Source: Hydrogenobacter sp. T-8 (lineage in GTDB: Bacteria > Aquificota > Aquificia > Aquificales > Aquificaceae). From it: DNA of 64,000 nt. Of the stretch, positions 24,706 to 33,523 are shown one piece after another. How positions within the stretch are numbered: the stretch's first letter is position 1; each line of letters begins with the position of its first letter. The notes beneath the pieces are model-generated. The model saw only the letters and a list, made by a program, of their open reading frames with translations. It had not been told where the DNA came from and did no database searches. Made by a program: the position numbers and the translations under genes. The DNA is taken from positions 620,001-684,000 of the forward strand of contig NZ_CP048795.1 in NCBI RefSeq assembly GCF_011006175.1, read 5' to 3'.

Positions 24706-25175
24706 TATTAGTTTTGTTTACCTTTCTTTTACTGCTCTCCTCCTGTGCCAGAATTATAATGTATACTGACCCGCTCACCTCTGAAGAGCATGTAAATCTT
24801 GGATACATATACGAAAAACAGGGTAAGATAGAATTGGCAAGAGAAGAATACAAGAAGGCTATAAGAAAGGACAGAAAAAACTGGATAGCCTACTATAATC
24901 TTGGAAACATATACGCAAGGGAAGAAAAGTGGGAAAGGGCGGAGGAGCTATACCTAAGGGCTTTAGAGATAAAAAGAGACCCAGACCTTTTGAATAACTT
25001 AGCCTATGTGCTTAACAAGAAAGGAGACCATTGCTTGGCTTTAAAACTAATAGAGGAAGCCTTAGCCAAGGCACAAAAACCAGAATATAAGCAAACAGAA
25101 GAAGATATAAGAAGTGCAATAGAGAGAGAAAAAGTAAAGTGTTTATCTTTTGAAGGGGAAGGGGAATTTTGGTAG
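24702..25175 (+). CDS. TPR-repeat lipoprotein
   Basis: This 157-residue protein starts with a short hydrophobic signal and a lipobox 'LLLSSC' (Cys at about residue 15), so it should be lipidated and membrane anchored. Three tetratricopeptide repeats follow: 'HVNLGYIYEKQGKIELAREEY', 'AYYNLGNIYAREEKWERAEEL' and 'LNNLAYVLNKKGDHCLALKL' (each one repeat). TPR lipoproteins scaffold envelope complexes such as BamD-like or pilotin-like systems; the partner is unknown. The gene starts at an ATGA overlap with the EAL gene, and its 3' end overlaps ffh by 33 bp. Confidence 0.8.
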   Translation: MILVLFTFLLLLSSCARIIMYTDPLTSEEHVNLGYIYEKQGKIELAREEYKKAIRKDRKNWIAYYNLGNIYAREEKWERAEELYLRALEIKRDPDLLNNLAYVLNKKGDHCLALKLIEEALAKAQKPEYKQTEEDIRSAIEREKVKCLSFEGEGEFW

Positions 25176-26462
25176 CTGTGGCATGCCCTGCATGTTTTTT
25201 AGCTTTTTTATCATCTTTTTCATTTCTTCGTATTCCTTTAGGACTTTGTTTACATCAGAAACCGTTGTCCCACTACCTTTTGCTATCCTCTGCTTCCTAC
25301 TCATGTTTATTATTTTTGGATTTCTCCTCTCTTGCTTTGTCATGGAGAGGATTATAGCTTCTGTTTTCTTAAATTTATTCTCATCTATCTTTAGACCCTT
25401 GAGCTGTGCACCTATGCCCGGGAGCATACCAAGGAGCTTGTCAAGGGGTCCCATGTTTTTTATAAACCGAATCTGCTTTAGCATGTCCTCAAGGTCAAAC
25501 TCTCCTTTGAGAACCTTAAAGGCAAGAGCCTGTGCTTCATCTTCTGGAATTACCTTCTGAACTTTCTCCGCAAGGGTCTGTATATCACCGAGACCTAATA
25601 TTCTTTGAGCTATCCTATCTGGATAGAAGGGCTCGATGTCTTCAATCTTTTCACCCACTCCTATGAACTTCACACCCACGCCAAGAGCTTCTTTAACAGA
25701 AAGGGCAACACCACCTCTTGCATCACCATCCATCTTTGTAAGCACCACTCCAGTAAGACCGAGAAGCTCATGGAAGGTTTTTGCAGACTCAAGGGCAGAC
25801 TGTCCTTGCATGGCATCCGCTACGTATATAATTTCTGAAGGCTTGACAGCTTCCTTTATTTGTCTTAGTTCTTCCATAAGCTCCTCGTCTATATGGAGCC
25901 TTCCTGCGGTATCAAGAAGAAGGTAGTCTACAGATTCTTCTTTGGCTTTTTGAAGTGCCCTTTTGGCTATTTCCACCGCAGTAAGACCCTCCTCAAAGCC
26001 ATAGTAAGGGACGCCTATTTTCTCCGCAAGCCTTTGAAGCTGTAGCATCGCTGCAGGTCTTCTAACGTCTGTGGAGCTCAAAGATACCTTAAAGCCTTGC
26101 TCCTTTAGATAGTTGGCTATCTTGCCTATGCTGGTGGTCTTACCAGTTCCCTGAAGTCCCACAAAAAGCACCATACCCTTTTTTAGGTCCTGCTTTTGAC
26201 CACCGAGGGTTTGGACAAGCTCTTCGTATATGGTAAGCAGAAAGCTATCTTGCGGTGATGGGCTTTTGGTCAGGTCTTCGGTCAAAGCCCTTTCTCGGAC
26301 TCTTTTTAAGAAGCCCTTTACTACCTCGTAATCCACATCCGCCTCTATAAGGGCGGTTCTTACTTCCCTTAACACATCGTTGACCTGCTTTTCGGTTAGC
26401 TTTCTCGTATCTTTTACCTTACCAAGAGCCTTGCTAAACTTTTCAGTAAGCAGTTCAAGCAT
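25143..26462 (-). CDS. ffh: Signal recognition particle protein Ffh
   Basis: This 439-residue GTPase has an N-domain (1-85), a G-domain with '[10 protein letters not shown]' (102-111), '[13 protein letters not shown]', '[10 protein letters not shown]', and a Met-rich M-domain ('[11 protein letters not shown]', '[13 protein letters not shown]', '[15 protein letters not shown]'). It binds 4.5S RNA and signal sequences for co-translational targeting to FtsY and SecYEG. I take the ATG at 26462. A longer in-frame extension to 26738 runs through leuB and has no family similarity. TATACT lies 7 bp upstream, so the mRNA is probably leaderless. Confidence 0.95.
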   Translation of the reverse strand: MLELLTEKFSKALGKVKDTRKLTEKQVNDVLREVRTALIEADVDYEVVKGFLKRVRERALTEDLTKSPSPQDSFLLTIYEELVQTLGGQKQDLKKGMVLFVGLQGTGKTTSIGKIANYLKEQGFKVSLSSTDVRRPAAMLQLQRLAEKIGVPYYGFEEGLTAVEIAKRALQKAKEESVDYLLLDTAGRLHIDEELMEELRQIKEAVKPSEIIYVADAMQGQSALESAKTFHELLGLTGVVLTKMDGDARGGVALSVKEALGVGVKFIGVGEKIEDIEPFYPDRIAQRILGLGDIQTLAEKVQKVIPEDEAQALAFKVLKGEFDLEDMLKQIRFIKNMGPLDKLLGMLPGIGAQLKGLKIDENKFKKTEAIILSMTKQERRNPKIINMSRKQRIAKGSGTTVSDVNKVLKEYEEMKKMIKKLKNMQGMPQLPKFPFPFKR

Positions 26463-26469
26463 AAGGTTT

Positions 26470-26477
26470 AGTATAAT
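26470..26477. promoter_or_regulatory. Overlapping divergent -10 boxes of ffh and leuB
   Basis: AGTATAAT holds TATAAT on the plus strand (26472-26477), 7 bp before the leuB ATG, and TATACT on the minus strand (26475-26470), 7 bp before the ffh ATG. The gap between the two start codons is only 22 bp. Both genes would be transcribed from nearly the same melted region, and both mRNAs would be leaderless. Clear -35 boxes are not visible on either side. Confidence 0.6.
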
Positions 26478-26484
26478 ACAGTGT

Positions 26485-27579
26485 ATGCCTACTTTCAAGA
26501 TAGCGGTTTTAGAGGGAGATGGAATAGGTCCAGAAATAATTGCTTCTGCCCTTAGGGTGCTAAAAAGGCTTGGCGAGCTCTCGGGTTTGGACTTCCTTTT
26601 TGAAAAGGCTCTTATAGGTGGCTCTGCCATAGACCAGAAGGGCACGCCCTTGCCACAGGAGACGGTGGAGCTATGCCTTAAGTCGGACGCAGTGCTTCTT
26701 GGTGCAGTGGGAGGTCCCAAGTGGGATAGCCTTCCCACAGATAAAAGACCAGAGAAGGGTCTTTTGGGTATAAGAAAGGCTCTTGACCTTTATGCAAACC
26801 TCAGACCTGCAAAGGTTTACGAGCCACTTATTAGTTCTTCTCCTCTAAAGGAAGAGGTTGCAAGGGGGACAGACTTTATAGTGGTTAGAGAGCTTACAGG
26901 GGATGTCTACTATGGAGAGCCAAGGGGTATCTTTGTGGAGAGTGGCAAAAGGGTAGGCATAAACACCATGAAGTATACAGAGGATGAGATAAGGCGTGTT
27001 GTGCGTAAAGCCTTTGAAATAGCCCTTCAGAGAAGAAAAAAACTTACAAGCGTTGACAAGTCCAACGTTTTAGAGGTTAGTGGTTTATGGAAGGAAGTAG
27101 TAGAAGAAGAAGCAAAAAATTACCCCGATGTGGAGTTAGAGCACCTTTATGTGGATAACTGTGCCATGCAGATAGTGAGAAGACCCTCTTCCTTTGATGT
27201 GATAGTGACGGGTAATATCTTTGGAGACATACTCTCTGACGAGGCGGCGGTTATAACGGGTAGTCTTGGGATGCTACCCTCTGCCAGCCTTGGAGACAAG
27301 TATGCTCTCTATGAGCCAGTGCATGGCTCTGCACCAGATATAGCAGGCAAGGGTGTGGCAAACCCGATAGCTACCATACTTTCTGCAAGCATGATGCTTA
27401 GGTATTCCTTTGGGTTAACGAGAGAATCAGACCTTATAGATAGAGCAGTGGAATTGGTGCTTGAAAGGGGCTACAGAACTCCAGACATATACAGCGAGGG
27501 TTGTATAAAAGTGGGAACAGAGGCTATGACTGACGCTATAATAAAAGCCATGGAGGAGCTATGGGAAGGCTTGTCTTAA
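26485..27579 (+). CDS. leuB: 3-isopropylmalate dehydrogenase
   Basis: This 364-residue protein has the beta-decarboxylating dehydrogenase pattern: '[11 protein letters not shown]' at the start, '[11 protein letters not shown]', '[14 protein letters not shown]', '[15 protein letters not shown]' and '[14 protein letters not shown]'. It oxidises and decarboxylates 3-isopropylmalate with NAD+ in leucine synthesis. 'GAVGGPKWD' and '[12 protein letters not shown]' favour LeuB over isocitrate dehydrogenase. The ATG at 26485 is supported by the TATAAT 7 bp upstream and by the family N-terminus. Its last 19 bp overlap the next gene. Confidence 0.95.
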   Translation: MPTFKIAVLEGDGIGPEIIASALRVLKRLGELSGLDFLFEKALIGGSAIDQKGTPLPQETVELCLKSDAVLLGAVGGPKWDSLPTDKRPEKGLLGIRKALDLYANLRPAKVYEPLISSSPLKEEVARGTDFIVVRELTGDVYYGEPRGIFVESGKRVGINTMKYTEDEIRRVVRKAFEIALQRRKKLTSVDKSNVLEVSGLWKEVVEEEAKNYPDVELEHLYVDNCAMQIVRRPSSFDVIVTGNIFGDILSDEAAVITGSLGMLPSASLGDKYALYEPVHGSAPDIAGKGVANPIATILSASMMLRYSFGLTRESDLIDRAVELVLERGYRTPDIYSEGCIKVGTEAMTDAIIKAMEELWEGLS

Positions 27580-29069
27580 TTCTTATATTCTTCTTTTCTG
27601 TAAGTGTATGGGCACAGGATGCTTTGCAAGGCTTAAAGGACTTTTTCCAAAGGGAAGGCTACGTGGTAAAAGTGGACGCAAACAGAGTGCTTATAGACCT
27701 TGGCAGAGAAAAGGTAAGGGTTGGTGAGGAGTTTACAATCCTTAGAGAGGGCAAAGAGATAGTCCATCCCATTACAAAGCAGGTTATAGGAAGAGAAAGC
27801 CAACAAGTAGGGGTTCTCAGAGTGGAAGAGGTGCAGGATAACTTCTCTCACGCAAAACTTATTGAAGGGTCTCCGAGGGAAGGAGATAGAATAAGGCTTT
27901 TGGCAAAAGATGTGTGCTTTGATGGTTCGGAAGATTGGTTTTTCAAACTTCGTTCAGTCCTGCCAGAATTAAAAAGGGAAAAAACATGCACCTACACCAT
28001 AAAGGAGTTAAAGGACGGCATAGGTGTGGAGTATAGAAACTCTCCTGTAGCCTTTTTCCAAACACAGCAGGCGGTAGTGCAGGGCATAGAGAGGGCAAGC
28101 CTTGAGGATATAAACCTGCTTGCAAGACCAAGGCTTCTCAGAGCCTTGCCATCGCTACCTCTATCCGCAGACCTTTGTGACCTTACTGGGACTGGTAAAG
28201 AGTTTCTTGTAGTGCTTTTTTCTGGAAGGGTTGAGGTTTATGAGCTTTTGAAAAACGACTTGGTAAAGAGGTTTGACTACAGCTTGCCTGCAGGTGTTCC
28301 CGTAGGTCTCAGATGTGGCAAGATAGGCACTGATGGTAGAGACCTTGTGCTTGTAAACATGGTATCTGGAGACTCAGCAAACTCTCTCATTTTGAGGTCA
28401 GTGGGCGACAGCTTTGTTCCTGTAAGAAGAAATATTCCCTACATAATGAGCGTTCTTGACAAAAGCAGACCAAAGGAGACCTTTATAGGTCAAAGGTTTA
28501 ACTTCAGAGATAGGTTTGGTCAAACAGTGAGGTTGTCCTTAGAGGGAGAAAACTTAAGGGAGACGGGAGCTTTTCTTGCTCCAAGAGGCTTTAGGATAGA
28601 CAGTGCCTTCTATTTTGGAGACTATCTTGTTTTTACAGATAGCATTGGTAGGGTAAGGATCTATAGAGGAGATACGGAGGTCTTTTCAACAGAAGAGGGC
28701 TTTGGTGGTTCTTATACCCTTGTGGAAATCCCTCTTGAGCAAGGAAAAGTCAATTTCATCTTTAACCCACCGGGCACAGGGGCAAGGTTTTTAAACTTCA
28801 ACATGGCTTTTGTGGTGAAAAACCATACAGGTATAGTGCAAAGATTTTTAGACATAGTCAAATACAGCAGAGGTGAGCTCTTTGTTATAGGAGAGAGGCG
28901 TAAAGACCTTGTGTTTATAAGACCCATAAGGGGTGGAAACTTTGAAGAATCCGTGCAGGCGGTGCTTACCACAAAGGATGGAAGGGTGCTGGTTCTTACT
29001 GGAAGGACTGGAACGCTTGCCATACAGAACAGAGGGGAAGTCTACGAGTTGGAACTTAGGGCTCTTTGA
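27561..29069 (+). CDS. Secreted protein with a FlgT-like domain and a propeller-like region
   Basis: This 502-residue protein has a cleavable signal peptide ('[15 protein letters not shown]', cut after Ala). A domain at about residues 30-115 ('[24 protein letters not shown]', '[16 protein letters not shown]', 'EGDRIRLL', split) resembles the C-terminal domain of FlgT and similar outer-membrane assembly proteins. The rest (about 180-500) has repeated short strands ('[25 protein letters not shown]', split) like VCBS/FG-GAP propellers. An envelope scaffold role is an inference. It overlaps leuB by 19 bp and the convergent midA-like gene by 28 bp. Confidence 0.65.
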   Translation: MGRLVLILIFFFSVSVWAQDALQGLKDFFQREGYVVKVDANRVLIDLGREKVRVGEEFTILREGKEIVHPITKQVIGRESQQVGVLRVEEVQDNFSHAKLIEGSPREGDRIRLLAKDVCFDGSEDWFFKLRSVLPELKREKTCTYTIKELKDGIGVEYRNSPVAFFQTQQAVVQGIERASLEDINLLARPRLLRALPSLPLSADLCDLTGTGKEFLVVLFSGRVEVYELLKNDLVKRFDYSLPAGVPVGLRCGKIGTDGRDLVLVNMVSGDSANSLILRSVGDSFVPVRRNIPYIMSVLDKSRPKETFIGQRFNFRDRFGQTVRLSLEGENLRETGAFLAPRGFRIDSAFYFGDYLVFTDSIGRVRIYRGDTEVFSTEEGFGGSYTLVEIPLEQGKVNFIFNPPGTGARFLNFNMAFVVKNHTGIVQRFLDIVKYSRGELFVIGERRKDLVFIRPIRGGNFEESVQAVLTTKDGRVLVLTGRTGTLAIQNRGEVYELELRAL

Positions 29070-29980
29070 AGTAATACCCTAAAGCGGTCGCCCATGCTCA
29101 ACAGCATGGTCTTAAGACGCGAGAACCTTTCTATGTCCTCAGGCTCTTGGGAAAAACCAAGAATTTCAAGCTCCTGCACAAAGGCGGAGCTTTCCAAAAG
29201 AAAATCCCTCATGCTTTTCAAATAAACTCTTTCAAGCCCAAAGTCTTTCCCATACTCTTCCAGCACCGAAAAGTTTACATGGGCTGTTATATCAACAGGT
29301 TTCTGGCTTTTCAAAGGATTTTTCTCAACCCTGTGAGAGCGATAACCCAAAACCGTGCCCTCAGGGAATCTGTATAGCTCTTGAGAGGTATAGCCGTAAT
29401 CTATCACCAGATGGTAGCCTCCTATTAGATTCTTTGAAAGCTCTCTGAGAAACTCCACACAGTCCACACAAACCTCCACAATCTGTGAAAGCCCTTCGTA
29501 GCCCATCCTTTTGAGCATTTCCTTTACACGCTCATCCTCCAGCTCAAGCCATACCTCTTGCCCATTCTTGACAAAAAGCTCCTTGCCTTCCTTCACTACA
29601 TGCACTGGTAGACAGTCAAAAAATTCGTTGGAGAAAACCACACCCTCAAAGGGGAAGAGATGCTCACACCAAAAAACCTTGCCTTCAAAGTCCTTCAACC
29701 TTTTTCTTTGGATATCAATTAGGGTAGGGCTAAAGTCGTAGATGTAGTATCTGAGCCTTTCAAATAGCTCAGGCTCTTTTTCTCTGAAATAGCTAAGCAC
29801 ATCGTAGGCGAGCACTCCACTGCCACCGCCAAGCTCAAGAAGGACAGGCTCTCCGAAGTCCCTTATAAGCTCTGCCATATGCTCCGCTAGGGCATATCCA
29901 AAGGCTCTGTCAAGCTCTGGTGCGGTAAAAAAATCTTTCCTGAAATCCCTTTGATAATACTCCCTTACCTTTTGAGACAT
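29042..29980 (-). CDS. MidA/NDUFAF7-like SAM-dependent methyltransferase
   Basis: This 312-residue protein has the MidA family signature: 'DFFTAPELDRAFGYALAEHM', 'LLELGGGSGVLAYDVL', 'VVFSNEFFDCLPVHVV', 'HLVIDYGYTSQEL' and 'TVLGYRSHRVEKNPL', then 'DITAHVNFSVLEEYG'. Mitochondrial NDUFAF7 dimethylates an arginine of a complex I subunit. Bacterial homologues are widespread, and their target in this organism is unknown. The N-terminus is shorter than usual but contains the expected start of the fold. It is followed upstream by HIT and tmk genes on the same strand. Confidence 0.88.
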   Translation of the reverse strand: MSQKVREYYQRDFRKDFFTAPELDRAFGYALAEHMAELIRDFGEPVLLELGGGSGVLAYDVLSYFREKEPELFERLRYYIYDFSPTLIDIQRKRLKDFEGKVFWCEHLFPFEGVVFSNEFFDCLPVHVVKEGKELFVKNGQEVWLELEDERVKEMLKRMGYEGLSQIVEVCVDCVEFLRELSKNLIGGYHLVIDYGYTSQELYRFPEGTVLGYRSHRVEKNPLKSQKPVDITAHVNFSVLEEYGKDFGLERVYLKSMRDFLLESSAFVQELEILGFSQEPEDIERFSRLKTMLLSMGDRFRVLLQRALSSNS

Positions 29981-29997
29981 CCAATCCCTAAAGGATA

Positions 29998-30357
29998 TCA
30001 GCCCGGTGGCCAGGACATACTCCTCCCTGCAATAAAGTGAAGATGAAGATGAAAGACGCTTTGCCCTGCATCCCTTCCCACGTTAAAGACTAGCCTGTAG
30101 CCTTTATTTAAGTCTTCATCGGGTGCATAACCCAGCTCTTCTCCAAGCCTCCTTGCCACATAGAACATATGACCCACCAGAGGCACATCCTCAGGCTCAA
30201 GGCTCTGAATACCAACTATGTGCTTTTTAGGAATTATTAAAATGTGTGTAGGTGCAACTGGGTTGATATCATGGAAAGCATAAACCAATTCATCTTCATA
30301 AACACCCTTTGAGGGAATTTCCTTCCTCACTATCTTGCAGAATATACAGTCTTGCAT
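29998..30357 (-). CDS. HIT family nucleotide hydrolase (HinT-like)
   Basis: This 119-residue protein has 'CIFCKIVRKEIPSKGVYED' at the start, with Cys residues that can bind zinc, and the histidine triad 'HLHLHFIAG' near the C-terminus. HIT/HinT proteins hydrolyse nucleoside phosphoramidates and aminoacyl adenylates. The ATG at 30357 is chosen because GAGGAGG lies 8 bases upstream; an in-frame codon six codons earlier lacks support. It lies 20 bp after tmk and 17 bp before the midA-like gene, so they are probably co-transcribed. Confidence 0.93.
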   Translation of the reverse strand: MQDCIFCKIVRKEIPSKGVYEDELVYAFHDINPVAPTHILIIPKKHIVGIQSLEPEDVPLVGHMFYVARRLGEELGYAPDEDLNKGYRLVFNVGRDAGQSVFHLHLHFIAGRSMSWPPG

Positions 30358-30377
30358 GGCAGAGCCTCCTCTCAAAA

Positions 30378-30977
30378 TTATATATCAAGCCCAAGTCTTT
30401 CTCTGAGGACACTAAGAACATCCTCAAAAACTTCTTCCATATCTCTGTTTCCATCAATTAGCACTATCCTCTCCCTCTCTTGGTTTGCCATAAGTATGTA
30501 GGCATCCCTTACTTTTCTGAGATACTCTCTGTTTTCAAAACGGGTTTTTTTACCCTTAATCCTCTCTAAGGCTACCTCAAGGGGAACATTTAGCAAGAAG
30601 GTTATATCAGGCTTTCTACCTCTGATGGCTATGTGATTTAGAATACTTACCGTGCCGAGGTTTATCTCCCTGCCGTAGCCCTGATAGGCGGTTGTGGAGT
30701 CTATAAAACGGTCAAGAATAACTATCTTTCCCTCTTTTAAGTCTGGAAAGATTCTTTCCCACACAAGGCTTGACCTTGCGGACTCAAAAAGCAAGAGTTC
30801 CGTGGTTGGGTCCATTTCAAAATTCAACAAAAGCTCCCTTATCTTCTCCGCAAGAGGCGTAGACCCGGGGTCTCTGTATAGAGAAACCTTATAACCCTTT
30901 GCATTAAGATATTCATAAAGCCTTTTTGCCTGAGTGCTCTTGCCAGAGCCGTCTATACCTTCAAAGGTTATAAGCAT
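30378..30977 (-). CDS. tmk: Thymidylate kinase
   Basis: This 199-residue P-loop kinase has 'FEGIDGSGKSTQAKRL' (Walker A), the 'YRDPGSTPLAEKIRELLL' DRX-type motif, 'VILDRFIDSTTAYQG' and the lid region 'NREYLRKVRDAY'. It phosphorylates dTMP to dTDP. The ATG at 30977 has GAAGAG about 7 bases upstream; a TTG five codons earlier (30992) is an alternative start. Length fits the family (200-210). Confidence 0.93.
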   Translation of the reverse strand: MLITFEGIDGSGKSTQAKRLYEYLNAKGYKVSLYRDPGSTPLAEKIRELLLNFEMDPTTELLLFESARSSLVWERIFPDLKEGKIVILDRFIDSTTAYQGYGREINLGTVSILNHIAIRGRKPDITFLLNVPLEVALERIKGKKTRFENREYLRKVRDAYILMANQERERIVLIDGNRDMEEVFEDVLSVLRERLGLDI

Positions 30978-31023
30978 GGACTTACTCTTCAATTCTTACA
31001 ACCACTGTCCAAAAGCACATATT

Positions 31024-31365
31024 TCATTCTTGTATGTCAAGTACATCATCGTATTCAACCTTTGCATAACCTTGCCAAGGTGGTCTCTTTCTTTTCCCAT
31101 ATAAAAACTTTGCTACGAACTTTTTTTTGCCTTCTTGAGTGTAATATGTGGCTATAATGTATATTCTGTCATCCTTATTTAAGCTCACTTTTTCTCTTAT
31201 TTCCTCTTTCAACTCACTTTCTAAGTCCGATTTATACTCATACTCAAAAAAGGCAAGAGAATCTCCACATTCCTTTGCACCAAGAGTGTCCAAAAAAGTA
31301 TACAAACCTTCGTAATCACCACCTACAGATAAATCGTAAGAGAGCCATACAAGGGCTTTTTGCAT
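31024..31365 (-). CDS. Small hypothetical protein of unknown function
   Basis: This 113-residue protein has the pattern 'VWLSYDLSVGGDYEGLYTFLDTLGAKECGDSLAFF' (split), then a charged helix, and a strand-rich end 'DRIYIIATYYTQEGKKKFVAKFLYGKRK'. The strand-helix-strand order with 'YDL' at the start recalls small ferredoxin-like folds such as Cas2/VapD, but no catalytic signature can be assigned and no CRISPR or toxin-antitoxin partner is nearby. AAAGGAGG lies about 7 bases before the ATG, and a TATAAT box lies just upstream, so the gene is real and expressed. Confidence 0.6.
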   Translation of the reverse strand: MQKALVWLSYDLSVGGDYEGLYTFLDTLGAKECGDSLAFFEYEYKSDLESELKEEIREKVSLNKDDRIYIIATYYTQEGKKKFVAKFLYGKRKRPPWQGYAKVEYDDVLDIQE

Positions 31366-31385
31366 AATAAGCCTCCTTTGTTAGT

Positions 31386-31391
31386 ATTATA
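31386..31391 (-). promoter_or_regulatory. -10 box TATAAT overlapping the alr stop codon
   Basis: On the minus strand TATAAT (31391-31386) overlaps the end of alr. It would give a leader of about 14 bases that contains AAAGGAGG before the ATG at 31365. This unit therefore combines a promoter with a Shine-Dalgarno, unlike the leaderless cases. Confidence 0.5.
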
Positions 31392-32403
31392 ACACTACCC
31401 TCCTTATCCTACTTGATAGGTTAGTCATAAGCTCATAGGGTATAGTTCCAGCAAGTTTTGCAAGGTCTGTAAAGCTCTGGTTTTGTCCCACGATCTCTAC
31501 CCAATCTCCCACCTTAGCATCTGTGTTCGTGAGGTCTACCATGCTCATATCCATGGTAATGTTGCCAAGTATTCTAAGGGGCTTTCCCCTGTAGAAAAGG
31601 TTTGCCTTGCCAGATAGGCTCTTCATAAGACCGTCCGCATAGCCAAAGGCAACCACTCCCACCCTTGTGGGCTTGTCTGTTATGTAGCTCTTTGAGTAAG
31701 AAACAGGAAAGCCTGTGGGTAGAGTTTTTACAGAAAGGAGCTTGGCTCTTAGTTCTAACACAGGCTTTAGTTCCACTGGGTAGTTTTGCATGGGCTTTTC
31801 TCCATACAGGGCAAGTCCTATGCGTATATGGGTGGTGAAGGGAATGTGGTAAATAACACCAGCAGAGCTTTCCATGTGAACATACTTGAGGTTTTGGTAG
31901 TGTTTTGTTATCCTTTGAAATCGCTCTATCTGAAGTCTTGAGTGGTCTTCGTCCAGAGGACTTGAAAGGTGGCTTAAAACCCCTTCAACCCTGCGGTCTT
32001 TCACCAGCTCCTCCAGAAAGCCAAGCCTTCCCATACCCGTGTCGTATTTTACCTGAATAGGTATGTCTATACCCTCAAGGACCTTCAAATGCTCCCTGTG
32101 AGAAACCACCGGCGTCAAAGCATACTCCACAAAAGCACGCTCCTCTCCCTTTAGAACTCCTCCAAGCACGAGAATCTTCTTCTTTGTGCCGGCTTTCCTT
32201 AGCTCTATACCCTCCTCCACGCAGGCAACCGCAAAAGCGGAAACCTCCTTTAGACCTTCCAACACAGAGCAAACCTGCATTGCACCCACACCATAGGCAT
32301 CCGCCTTGACCACCGCTATGATGGGCTTTTGGGAAAACCGGCAAAGACTTTTAACATTTTCCACAAGGTTTTCAACCTTTATCCTTAGCTCTGCCCTTGA
32401 CAT
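31387..32403 (-). CDS. alr: Alanine racemase
   Basis: This 338-residue fold III PLP enzyme has the PLP lysine K33 in 'AVVKADAYGVG', 'HMESSAGVIY', 'RIGLALYGEKP', 'FGYADGLMKSLSG' with the catalytic Tyr, and 'NITMDMSMVDLT'. It interconverts L- and D-alanine for peptidoglycan. It is slightly shorter than typical (about 360), because of compact loops rather than missing motifs. TAGAAT lies 6 bp before the ATG, so a leaderless mRNA is possible; a second -10 about 190 bp upstream would make a long leader. Confidence 0.93.
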   Translation of the reverse strand: MSRAELRIKVENLVENVKSLCRFSQKPIIAVVKADAYGVGAMQVCSVLEGLKEVSAFAVACVEEGIELRKAGTKKKILVLGGVLKGEERAFVEYALTPVVSHREHLKVLEGIDIPIQVKYDTGMGRLGFLEELVKDRRVEGVLSHLSSPLDEDHSRLQIERFQRITKHYQNLKYVHMESSAGVIYHIPFTTHIRIGLALYGEKPMQNYPVELKPVLELRAKLLSVKTLPTGFPVSYSKSYITDKPTRVGVVAFGYADGLMKSLSGKANLFYRGKPLRILGNITMDMSMVDLTNTDAKVGDWVEIVGQNQSFTDLAKLAGTIPYELMTNLSSRIRRVVL

Positions 32404-32656
32404 ATGGTTATTCTAATGGAAAAAGCTCAAAGCCTAAGGAAATATTGGCAGGCTCTATCCTTCAAGCCACCACTCCTCTCAAGGGAGGGCTATTTGTTAC
32501 AAACTGGCAATAGTGCAAAGTCCAGCAGGAAAATCACTGTATTCAGTTGTCAAAATATCAAGGGTTTTTTAAACCCTAGAACCATACATAAAATATTATA
32601 CCACACCCCAAGCCACTGCAGGCAAGAGAATACCCTTGTATGGTATAATTTTCCAC
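32404..32656. other. Divergent intergenic region between alr and the membrane protease gene
   Basis: No convincing gene is seen here. The region holds TAGAAT (minus, 32415-32410) 6 bp before alr. A hairpin at 32561-32577 has arms AGGGTTT and AAACCCT. Two facing-out copies of TGGTATAAT form an inverted pair: minus 32603-32595 and plus 32641-32649. The plus copy is the promoter of the protease gene. The minus copy would produce an alr leader of about 185 bases containing the hairpin. Confidence 0.5.
32641..32649 (+). promoter_or_regulatory. Extended -10 promoter (TGG-TATAAT) of the membrane protease gene
   Basis: TGGTATAAT matches an extended -10 element and ends 7 bp before the ATG at 32657, predicting a leaderless mRNA. 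There is no good -35, which extended -10 promoters can do without. Confidence 0.6.
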
Positions 32657-33523
32657 ATGGAGCAACCTTACTACAATCCTTTCTTTTTTCTTCTTAACTT
32701 CCTGTGGTTTTTCTTGCTGTTGGTTTTTTTCTTTTTGCCCTTTTGGAAAAGGATGCTCCTTTCAAAGGCAAGGGAGTCCCTTATTAGACAGCTGGAGGAA
32801 AAGAGGGGTAGCAGAGTTATAACCCTTATACACAGGCAGGAAAGTCTTGGCTTTTTTGGCATTCCCATCTTCCGATACATAAACATAGAGGACTCTGAGC
32901 AGGTGCTAAGAGCCATAAGGATGACGCCACCAGATATGCCCATAGACCTCATAGTGCATACTCCAGGTGGTCTTGCCCTTGCAGCTACGCAAATTGCCAA
33001 CGCCCTTGTAAGGCACAAAGGTTCCGTAAGGGTAATTGTGCCTCACTATGCCATGTCCGGTGGAACCTTGCTGGCTTTGGCTTCCGATGAAATTGTGATG
33101 GACCCCAATGCGGTGCTGGGACCAGTGGACCCCCAGATAGGTCAGATGCCTGCTGCGTCCATCTTGAAGGTGCTTCAGCAAAAGGAGCTAAAGGAAATAG
33201 AAGACCAAACCCTCATTATGGCAGATATAGCCCAGAAAGCCATAGAGCAGATGAGGTCTTACCTTGTGTGGCTTTTGACACAAAACGGCATGGAGGAGCA
33301 AAAAGCAAAGCACATAGCAGAGGAGCTTGCCACTGGCAAATACACCCATGACTATCCTCTGACTGTGGAATACCTCAAAAGCCTTGGACTAAATGTAAGC
33401 ACAGAAGTGCCAGAGGAGGTTTATGCCCTCATGGAGCTCTTCCCACAGCCTATGGGCTCGCAGGTTCCTTCGGTGCAATACATACCTGTGCCCTATAGAA
33501 CAAGTCATGGAGGCAAGCATTGA
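32657..33523 (+). CDS. SDH-family membrane Clp-like serine protease
   Basis: This 288-residue protein has one N-terminal membrane segment (about residues 9-31, very Phe/Leu-rich) and a ClpP/SppA-fold domain: 'IDLIVHTPGGLALAATQIANAL', 'HYAMSGGTLLALASDEI' with the nucleophile Ser, 'VLGPVDPQIGQMP' with Asp, and 'GKYTHDYPLTVE' with His. The S-D-H order is typical of the SDH (DUF114) family, thought to degrade membrane proteins. The start at 32657 is set by the promoter 7 bp upstream. It overlaps hom by 3 bp. Confidence 0.88.
   Translation: MEQPYYNPFFFLLNFLWFFLLLVFFFLPFWKRMLLSKARESLIRQLEEKRGSRVITLIHRQESLGFFGIPIFRYINIEDSEQVLRAIRMTPPDMPIDLIVHTPGGLALAATQIANALVRHKGSVRVIVPHYAMSGGTLLALASDEIVMDPNAVLGPVDPQIGQMPAASILKVLQQKELKEIEDQTLIMADIAQKAIEQMRSYLVWLLTQNGMEEQKAKHIAEELATGKYTHDYPLTVEYLKSLGLNVSTEVPEEVYALMELFPQPMGSQVPSVQYIPVPYRTSHGGKH

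Noticed and set aside
26463-26738. N-terminal extension of Ffh by 92 codons
   Set aside because: The extension is antisense to leuB, has Pro/Ser-rich shadow-like sequence and no SRP similarity. The ATG at 26462 starts a normal N-domain and has a -10 box upstream.
31024-31365. Calling the small protein Cas2 or VapD
   Set aside because: Only a vague strand-helix-strand likeness and a 'YDL' motif are seen. There is no cas operon, repeat array or antitoxin nearby.
32404-32697. Plus-strand ORF of 97 codons in the alr upstream gap
   Set aside because: It has no ribosome site, no family resemblance and runs into the protease gene in another frame. The protease start at 32657 has its own promoter.
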